A stretch of DNA of 64,000 nucleotides from Diplodia intermedia. Taxonomy: Eukaryota; Ascomycota; Dothideomycetes; Botryosphaeriales; Botryosphaeriaceae. Below are positions 55,938-64,000 of the stretch, one piece after another (the stretch's first letter is position 1; every line of letters begins with the position of its first letter). A model generated the notes under the pieces. That model was not told the DNA's origin, ran no database searches, and saw only the letters and a program-made list of their open reading frames with translations. Position numbers and translations under genes: made by a program. The DNA lies in the NCBI GenBank assembly GCA_021495925.1, contig JAKEKT010000002.1, positions 248,001-312,000 on the forward strand, given 5' to 3'.

Positions 55938-58733
55938 TCACCGGATGTCTGCGGACGAGGAGCCGACGAGAACCTCAAACCGACCCTCCTCAGCAATGTA
56001 CGATTCCAACGACGTGTCGTAGTACCCGACCGAGTACTTGTCGAACACAAGCTCCACGTTCTTCGTCTCACCGGGCTGCAGGAACGCCTTGCCGAACGCC
56101 TGCAGCTCCTTCTCCGGGCGCGGTAGTTTTGACCTCACGTCCTTTATGTAGCCCTGCACGACCTCGGCTGCTGCAACATTGCCGGTGTTCGTCACAGGTA
56201 TGGTGACCTTCACGGATCCGTCCTTCTCAAGTGTGCGGTCGCTGATGGTTGCGCTGCCATACGAGAAAGTAGTGTAAGATAGGCCGTGGCCGAAGGGGAA
56301 CAACGGCTCAATGCCGCAGCGTTCGTAGTGCCGGTAGCCGATGAAAAGACCCTCGCCGTACACGACCTGGGCGTTCTCGCCGGGCCAATTGTGGTATGAC
56401 GGGTTGTCTGACAGCCGTTTGGGAAAGGTCGTGGGGAGCTTGCCTCCAGGGCTCAAGCGGCCCAAGAGGACGTCTGCAAGAGCATTGCCAGCTTCCTGTC
56501 CCTGGTACCACGCTTGAAGGATTGCGGGTACCCTGTCGGCCCATGGCATGGTGACTGGCGTGCCCGACTGGTTGACGACAATCGTTCTTGGATTTGCTGC
56601 AAGTACGGCTTCGACAAGGCGGTCCTGACTTCCATTTTTGGGCAGATCCATCGTTTGACGATCGTAACCCTCCGACTCCCATTCTGCATCCAGACCAACA
56701 AAGACGACCGCAGCATCGGCTTCTTTTGCTGCATCCACCGCCTCTTGAAGGAGGTCAACCCCGGATTCCTCTTCATACCCGATGCGGCAGCCACCGTAGG
56801 CGTGTGTCGGCTTGCCGTGGGTAATCTTCGATGCCGGACGCACTTCGTTAGTGCTCTCAACAAGAATCTGAACCGGTTTGCCTGCCTCCATGTGCACAGA
56901 CTTGAGGACGTCCTCAGAAGCCTCGAACATAGCCTCGCCCTCCTCTATCCAGTCCCAGTTGTCGATGAATAGCTCGCCGTTCAGGAAAAGCCGACCTGGT
57001 CCGACGCTAGAGAAACTGAAAGTGTGGGACCCTGATGTCTTCGGTGTTAGGGCCGTCTTGACCTTGAACGAGTATGCTGGCAAAACCATCTTCGGCGCTG
57101 AATCCCATAGGAAAAGGTCGGTATTGGTCTTGTGCTGGACCGATGCTGGAACCCCCTCGAAGCGGTCATGGTAAAAGTATTCGAGTGTCACTCCCGGCTT
57201 TCCGTCCTCTGTTGTGCAGAATGGGGATGCAAGCGGGAGCCACTTGGCCGTATCGCAGCCACGAGAATAGATAAGCTCTCCGTCGAAGTGAGTGGCAAGT
57301 CCGTCGAACGGTGTCGTCGTGTAATACGGGTTGAGGCTTGCACTGCCGCCGCCCCCGGCAATGGCACGCTTCGCATTCGGCCCAATGACTGCGATCTTCT
57401 TCGCAGATCCGATGGGGAGAATGTTTTGCTCGTTCTTCAGCAAAGTAAGACCCTCTGCGCCAGCCTGACGTATTACTTGGCGGATAGCGGGATTGTCGTT
57501 TGCTCGTTCCTCTGGTTCCAGTGTGTCATTGTTGAATCCTTTCGTTCTTTGGATGAGATAGAGCACATCGCCAGCAGCCCGCTCAACATCTTCGGCGGCA
57601 AGTTCACCTCTCTCGACTGCACGAACCGCTTTCTCGCCACGCCACTTGGTTGGGCCCGGCATTTCCAAGGCACAGCCGGCCGCGATGGCCTCCGCGACGG
57701 AGTTGGTACCCGTCCAATCAGACATGACCATACTATAAGAGTCAGTCTCTGATCCCGGCTTCGCTTCATGTCAAATAAACTCTCACTCACCCATCGTACT
57801 TCCATTCATCACGAAGGATTTTCTTCAGGGTTTGTTGATGCATGTCGGCATGAACCCCGTTGAGAAGATTGTACGAACTCATCAAGGACCAGGGTGCCGC
57901 TTCCCGGATGGCAATCTCAAAAGGCTTTAGATAAAGCTCTCTCAACGGCCTCTCGGCAATGATAGAATCAATGGTCATGCGCAGCGTCTCCTGTTCGTTG
58001 CCAACGAAATGCTTTATGGTCGCCGCAACCTTCCTGCTTTGCAGACCGCGGATATAAGCGGCAGCAAGCTTTCCCGTCAGGAAGGGGTCCTCGGAGAAGG
58101 ATTCGAAGTTACGACCTCCAAGTGGCGACCTGTGCAAGCACACGGTGGGAGCTAGCAGGACATCCGCGCCTCGGGCTTTGGTCTCGTCGCCGAGGTGCTT
58201 CCCCACCTCTTCCAGCAGTTCCAGGTTCCAGGTGGCTGCAAGGGAGATACCGCACGGGAAAAGGGCAGCCTATTGCTTGTTAGCTGCATGGCTGGAAAAA
58301 GGGAACTACACCAACCGGAGTGCCGTTTTTGAACCACTGTCCTCTAGCGCCGTTGGGGCCATCAGTAGTCTTGATGGAAGGGATCCCTCGGTGGGGAAGG
58401 GCGACAGTGCGCCAAAAGTCGGACCCTGCCAGGAGGGAGACCTACGATTGCAGAGGTCAGCGCTCCACTACCGTTGGATGTCAAGACTGTCGTGTTCACC
58501 TGTTCCTTGAGCGGAAGCTTTGCCGCCAGCTCTCGAGCCGGCCTGTCTGGTTGATTGATGCTGTTGACTTCAAGGCTCGAAACTTCTTCATTAAACTTCG
58601 AATCACGGTTGGTTGAGTTATGCGAGAGAGGGGACGGGACGTCCATGGTATCGTGTAGCGCCAACTTCAGCGCAGCTGAGCCACCACCAAGTGTTGGTTC
58701 CGCAGCACGCGGCAAGACCACGGTATCGGCCAT
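55938..58733 (-). CDS. GH3 beta-glucosidase with PA14 and fibronectin-III-like domains
   Basis: Four exons, 58500-58733, 58316-58441, 57791-58269 and 55938-57732, give 877 residues. The GH3 N-domain has VALPHRGIPSIKTTDGPNG, LAPTVCLHRSPLGGRNFESFSEDP and ATIKHFVGNEQE. The nucleophile is Asp285 in VMSDWTGT. The C-domain begins around VIRQAGAEGLTLLKNE and is interrupted by a PA14 insert (~430-560; SGSHTFSFSSVGPGRLFLNGEL). A fibronectin-III-like end follows (VTIPVTNTGNVAAAEVVQGY). Such enzymes release glucose from beta-linked oligosaccharides or glycosides. No signal peptide is present, so it probably works inside the cell. The ~65 residues before the GH3 domain are not typical, and the true start may be internal. 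Confidence 0.88.
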
Positions 58734-61700
58734 GACGCGACAAGCAGCGGGACTGTTGACAAGGCGAAAGCAAGGGGTCTGATGCTGCGGAAAGGGGCGT
58801 GGGGGCAGGGCACGAGGTGGATTCCGAAAGGTCGGCCATGGCCGTCGTGCCCATTAAGTAGTCCATGACATGCATAGGCGCGGACCACACGGGAATTGCT
58901 CAAAACAGCATACGCCGAAAGGCGTCAAGACGTGCATTGTAGCTGGGCCAGGTACCTGCGTCTCATTGATGAGCACTATGGCGCGGTGAGCAGCATCGAC
59001 CGGCGATTATCCGGCCTTTTGCCTCAAAGAAGCTTGAAGCAGCTTGGATTTGTTAATATCGAGGTCAAGATGCTGAGTACTATGCGTCGCAGAAACGATA
59101 GTCGACGGCGAAAAGAGAAGCTGGCAACTGCGGCTGTACCGTTGACCTGGAGACCCGTCGATGGCGGTTTTCCCGTCCGGTAGCCGAAGGTCGAGTGGTA
59201 AGAAGGCATTGCACATAAACTTCTCCAGACAACGCGGCGATGGCGGACCGGTGCCAACGGCTGCGGAGGGCTGCGGTCCGGGCCCGAGTGAGCATGGCCG
59301 TCGTGCAGGCTCACGGAGGCGCGCGCCAGTCAGCGAATTGTTGGTGGAACGAAGCGAGCGGTCGAGTCGTGTGCGTGGAGATGAGGCGGGCTCGACGGCC
59401 CTGAATGCCGGCGCCACGTGAAGCACGACCGTCGCCTGCTCCTTCCCGGCCCGCACCCCAACATCTGCATCTGCACCTGTGGCCTCACTTAAAGCAGCAG
59501 CCATGCATCCGACCGTCCCGAGCCTCGTATATCGCGGCACGGCATGATCTTCAACGCGCTACAGCACGTGATGGCCGGCGTTTCAGACTGTCAATCCATT
59601 GTCCGTTCGGTAGCAGAAGCACGTGGAGCAGAGACGTATATCCTCTTTCCCCATCTGGCCTGATGTCTGTTCGGATGTGTTGACCAGAGTCAGAACGAAC
59701 CCAATTCTCGTGAGTGCCCTGAGCTCACGTTAACTTCCTATGTCATTTCAGCACAAAGGGTGCCCCTAACTTTCCAGCTCAAACGAGCATGTGCATGTGT
59801 GGGATGCTCGAAGGTTTCCTTGGCTTTGCTTTGCAGATGACATGACGGCTGTGCGGGTCCTATCTCGCTACCTTCGAGGCCAGAGGGTAGTGCGACACAT
59901 TCGAGAGAAAGAAGCCAAATGCATCTCTGGACGCAGCAGCTAAATCGTCAGAGGCGGCGGAGTGCAGCATGTCCAAGTCACAAGCCAGTGCTGGATGTTA
60001 GACCTGAGTCACGTCAAACAGCATTCGCAGCTCCGAGTCAGATTAAGTGTGGTCTGTTTTCGGGCCTTCAACCAGACGATCAGCATGCAGGACCACAGCA
60101 CGGGCGCCACGTCTGTTCGAATGTCAGAACGAACCCAATTCTCTGGAACAGATGGTGCAATCAGATCGAGCTTGATAGTCACGGACTGGCTCAACGCCTC
60201 CCGTCGGTCGCTGTTCGGACTTTGCAGGCACATGGAGCGTAGATCCCACAAAAAGGCCGCCTTGCCGCCGTTGGAAGGTTGACGTGGTTGAAACAAAGCC
60301 TTGGGCGTTGAGCTTATCGTGCCCGTGGAGGCTCGAGCACCAATCGAAGGATTGCAAATGGTAATCAAAGCGGCTGGCATTTCACGTGCATATCATGCTC
60401 GATTCCCAACGCGCCCGGGAGATGCAAGATGACCCTTGGGAGCAGACTCGAGTTGACGTGTCAGAGACGACATGGAACTGGCTCCGGATACTTTCCGATG
60501 TCGGCAGTCGTATTGTAAGGCAAGCTCGATGTCTCACCGCAAGACGCCTGAGCTCGCACCACGGCGGGACATTCGACGCGCTGGTGGACCAGCTCTGCTG
60601 TAGATTTGTGGCACGCCTCGGACCACACAACGGCGGGAAACGCGCGTGCAGTCTTCGATTCACCAGCAACCGAGTCCCGCACGGCCGTTGTGCGAGTTGT
60701 TGCCTCCCGATCTGTGGTTTGGTGGCAAGGCAGGAGTAGTCGCGGTCCTAAAAGCAGCTATCCACATGCCGAGAAAGATGCGCAGCACTCGATGCAAGCA
60801 ATCCTCGACACGGACGCCACCCCTCGTTTTGGGTACGTAAACACCAGAACTAGCCTCACTCCTTGACGGGAAATTGTCTCTTGGCTGCTTGCGCAGCTTC
60901 CTGCCAGGAGACTTGCAACGGGTGGTCCGGGCGCTTTCGACGTGGCGTTGCTGCGCATGTCCTGAGAAATGTACGTAAGAAAGTGAGGATTCCGTGGTTC
61001 TTTTGAGGTCCAGTTAACCTGAAATGGTGAAAGAGGCTGGCCTAATTCCTTCGGGACCCTGATTCACAACCGCCGCCATCGCACCCGCCGCCACCTTCGT
61101 TACTGCATGGGGAACAGATATCGTTCCGCAGACACATGCAATGATGCGAGAAATTCGACGAAGCGGGGAGCGAATGCGGAGACGAGTGCACCTACCTTGC
61201 ATCTGGGCAATCAGGAAAATCTCTCACCCGAAGACGCGAGTCGGCTCGACTTGAGGCCAATCGCGTCCCGGCCACCCAACGAGGTCGTCTGACGTCTGAC
61301 GAGGCGCGGCTTCTGGAAGATGCGCGATCGACTTCATGCAACGCGCGGAGAGCGGGCAAGGCGCAGGGGCGCAACTGCACAGAAGACGCGGTGCGACCAT
61401 GCGGCGGACGCGGTGCGACGGATCCGCGCTTGCGATTAGATAATGGCGAGTGGATGGTGTGAGTGGGAGGACTCGGCCGGGCGCTCTTTGGCTGCGGCAC
61501 GGGCTGGGCACGCGCGACCAACAGGAGCGCGCCTAAGAGCGTGACCGCGACCGCGACCGGCGCTCCATGCGACGTCACTGCAGACGTCGGCACCTGGAGG
61601 CGGGCGGGCACGTGTGCGGCGCGACATCGGGTCGCGGCGGTGCACGAGTAAGGCAGACAGATCGCGAGTGAGATTGACTGCGCCGGGGGTTTCGACTTGG

Positions 61701-62548
61701 GCACCTTCTGTCGTCAGGCGCGCCAGGGTCCGGCCGGGCAACGGCTGGAAATGCGGAGAGGTCGCAGGCTGGGTCCGGAGGTGTGGGAGAGGCGGCGGGC
61801 GCACGCGACAGCAGGCCGGGCCTTCGCAGCTGTGCCGCGCCTCTGCGGAGATATCTTTCTTTACGTCAAGGCGTGAGTGTCTGGTGGTTGAGTAAAAGGA
61901 GTGGTAACGGAAACGCGGCGCAGGGATGGACGGGCTGGCAGTCGGGCAAAGTCGGCCAGTCACAGTGCACTGATAAGAGAAAGCAGATCTACCCCAGCGC
62001 GGCGCGAGGTCTCATCGAATTAAGCCTTCGTTAATGCTTCAGCGACTGCTCGTTTGGGGGAGCAAGCGAATATCCAGTACGTAAACTGCCCTAACTATGA
62101 CCAAGCCCACGCCAAGCGGACGCCCTCGGTGACACAGGCGCAGACCGCATCGCTGACACTGCGCGCCCATTACCTCTATCCATCGACACTACTTTATCTA
62201 TAAGCAACACCGCGCCCGCGCTCCACCGCCCGCCGTTCGTCACCACGCCCAGCAGAGCCGCTGCCCAGCCGCCGCAGCAGAGCGCCGCCGCAGCAGAGAG
62301 CGCGCCTCAGGCAAATGACCGAACGCACCATCCACTTTCTCATCTTCCTTTCCCACGGCCCTTGAGATAAGCCCGTCGTCCCCCAGCCGCTGCCCATATC
62401 GCCGTTATCAGACACGGCCTCCAGCAATCGCACCGCGGCCCCTCTCACTGGTGCGCTGCTGCCGCCGCCCTGGCGACCGACGGGCACTAACCGGCATACC
62501 CGCAGGCTCCACGCCGCCCAGGGCTATCTCCGATACTGGCCGCACGAT
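58734..62548. other. gene-poor divergent spacer, 3.8 kb
   Basis: Separates the divergent GH3 and TamA-like genes. It holds short frames on all strands without domains or joinable splice sites, and one short dispersed repeat pair. The ~500 nt before 62549 form the regulator's promoter and leader. Confidence 0.4.
59665..60143. repeat. Pair of short direct repeats
   Basis: GTCTGTTCGGATGT, a 12-nt insert, then CAGAACGAACCCAATTCTC at 59665-59709 recurs without the insert at 60111-60143 with one further mismatch. The shared core of 19 nt is exact. The flanks are unrelated. Confidence 0.7.
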
Positions 62549-64000
62549 ATGACGACCGCCATAGCTCCCCAGCCCATCATGCCTCGTTCGGACCTCGTCC
62601 CTCTTGCTGCCGCCCGTCCCAAATCAGCCAAGCCCATGCCGGGCAAGGAGAACCTCTTCTCCTCCCACAAGCCGAACGCCCAGCCCGGTCAGCTCACGCC
62701 CGCCCAACGCTCCCGCCGCGAGAGGCCCTGCGACGCCTGCCGCCGCCGCAAGAGCCGTTGCGTCATCCACGAGGGCGCGCTGCTGTGCGTGCTGTGCGAG
62801 TTCCACAAGCAGGAGTGCACCTTTGTGCAGAGCCCGCTGCCGCGCAAGAGGAAGATCAACGTCGACGGCCAGAAGGAGGAAGGCGCCAAGAAGAGGTAGG
62901 CCTTGTACCGCCATGATCCTGACACTAGCCTGCCCTAGCCCTGTAGCTCACTGCTGACGCCCGTGGTCCAGATCCGTCGAGCGTGAGCAGCAGCCGCAGA
63001 GCACCGCTCCGCTCCAACAGCCCTCGCCCACCACAAAGTTCTCGCGCCGAGCACCCAACCTCGTCGACACCACCGGACAGGCCCTCCAAGAGACACTCGG
63101 GCTGCAGCGTCGCCAGCACAGCCGCTACATCGGGCCCACCACACCCTTCGACCCGGTGCTAATTGGCCTGACCCAATTCGATACGCGCAACGAGAGCACC
63201 TTCGACTTGGGCGTGCTGCGGAAGGTCCATGACAATGAACATTTCATCATGCTGCCGGACGAGAACACCCAAGACTTTGACAGCGAAACCGAGGCTCTTA
63301 ATGCCGTCGAGGCTGTGGTAGCACCACATGGCTCCCAGCTGATTGATGTTTACTTCCGCTCCGTGCACCCTAACTTCCCCATCATACAGAAAACGTTGTT
63401 TATGCAACGGCATCGCGATGCCGATCGTCAGATATCTCCGCCCCTCCTGGCGGGAATCTACATGCTGGCCCTGCAGTGGTGGTCGTACGAGCCCAGATTG
63501 GCATCGCTACCCAAGCCGGACGTCAGCAAGCTCGAGGCAATTGCTTCCCACTGGCTACCCAAAGCCATGGAGCGGCCCAAGCTCTCGACGATCCAAGCCG
63601 GCTTGCTGCTTCTGCAGAGGCCGGACTCAGACTCGTGGAGTCTAACAACCCAGCTCGTCGCCATTGCACAAGAACTCGGCCTGCACCTCGACTGCTCCAA
63701 TTGGTCAATTCCACTGTGGGAGAAGGGACTGCGTAAGCGGATTGCCTGGGCATTGTACATGCAGGATAAATGGAGCTCGTTGATCCACGGCCGGCCATCG
63801 CACATATACAATGCCGACTGGGCGGTGAAGTCGATAGCTGACGATGACTTCTTTGAGGACGGCGCTCAGACGGGCGAGGTCCTCCGAGCAGGTAGTGAGG
63901 AGGAAGCAGCGGATGAGGAGCGTGGCGCGTACGTTTTTGCGCAAATGATTACGCTCACTGCGATCATGGCCGAAGTCGTGGACACGTTCTACACTCAGAC
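62549..64000 (+). CDS. tamA: TamA/Dal81-type Zn2Cys6 regulator, 3' end outside window
   Basis: Exon 1, 62549-62895, joins exon 2 from 62972, which stays open to the window end. 458 residues are visible. The zinc cluster is C61-x2-C64-x6-C71-x8-C80-x2-C83-x6-C90 in RERPCDACRRRKSRCVIHEG and CVLCEFHKQECTFVQSP. The ERPCDACRRRKSRC and LCEFHKQECTFV segments resemble A. nidulans TamA and yeast Dal81/Uga35, general co-activators of nitrogen-catabolic genes that work with pathway-specific zinc-cluster proteins. The fungal transcription-factor domain follows (DVYFRSVHPNFPIIQ, LLQRPDSDSWSLTTQLVAIAQELGLHLDC, RIAWALYMQDKWSSLIHGRPSHIYNADW). The donor is a weak GTAGGC, but the acceptor and phase fit. The paralogue assignment is from motif memory. 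Confidence 0.82.

Overview
The window is nuclear DNA of a filamentous ascomycete (Pezizomycotina). The genes are split by short introns of mostly 50-80 nt with GT(A/G)AGT-type donors and CTAAC-like branch sites. Products include fungal-only families: Zn2Cys6 regulators, an M35 deuterolysin, RTC4 and NTR2 domain proteins, and the fungal 17.8 kDa complex I subunit. Base composition is moderately GC-rich, which leaves many long antisense shadow frames. I cannot place the species from sequence alone. No rRNA, convincing tRNA, CRISPR array or intact transposon was seen. All exon joins below were worked out by hand from splice signals, reading phase and family knowledge.

Left part (1-14 kb): the tail of a Ser/Pro-rich protein cut by the window edge, a mitochondrial complex I accessory subunit, a secreted deuterolysin-type metalloprotease, a small putative zinc-binding protein, a 1218-residue orphan protein with three internal repeat families, an acidic orphan ORF and cystathionine gamma-lyase (CYS3). 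A 90-nt imperfect palindrome and a 7-nt tandem repeat lie upstream of the orphan repeat protein.

Central part (15-30 kb): a gene-dense housekeeping block. It holds ribosomal proteins S15 and P2, SPT2 (divergent from P2), an ACAD10/11-like kinase-fold protein, SmG divergent from NTR2 (both pre-mRNA splicing factors), RTC4 and RCL1 (18S rRNA processing). Much of it serves ribosome production and RNA processing.

Right part (30-64 kb): looser spacing. It has a 907-residue Zn2Cys6 regulator, the cytosolic Fe-S assembly factor CIA2, a 4.9-kb stretch without a supportable gene, a secreted six-cysteine protein with two beta/gamma-crystallin-type calcium motifs, a minus-strand run of an MLH2-like MutL homologue, SIN3 and an intracellular-type GH3 glycosidase with PA14, and finally the start of a TamA/Dal81-type regulator that runs off the window.

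The most unusual items are the crystallin-like secreted protein, the orphan repeat protein and the palindrome. I did not find a clear multi-gene novel system or a biosynthetic cluster.
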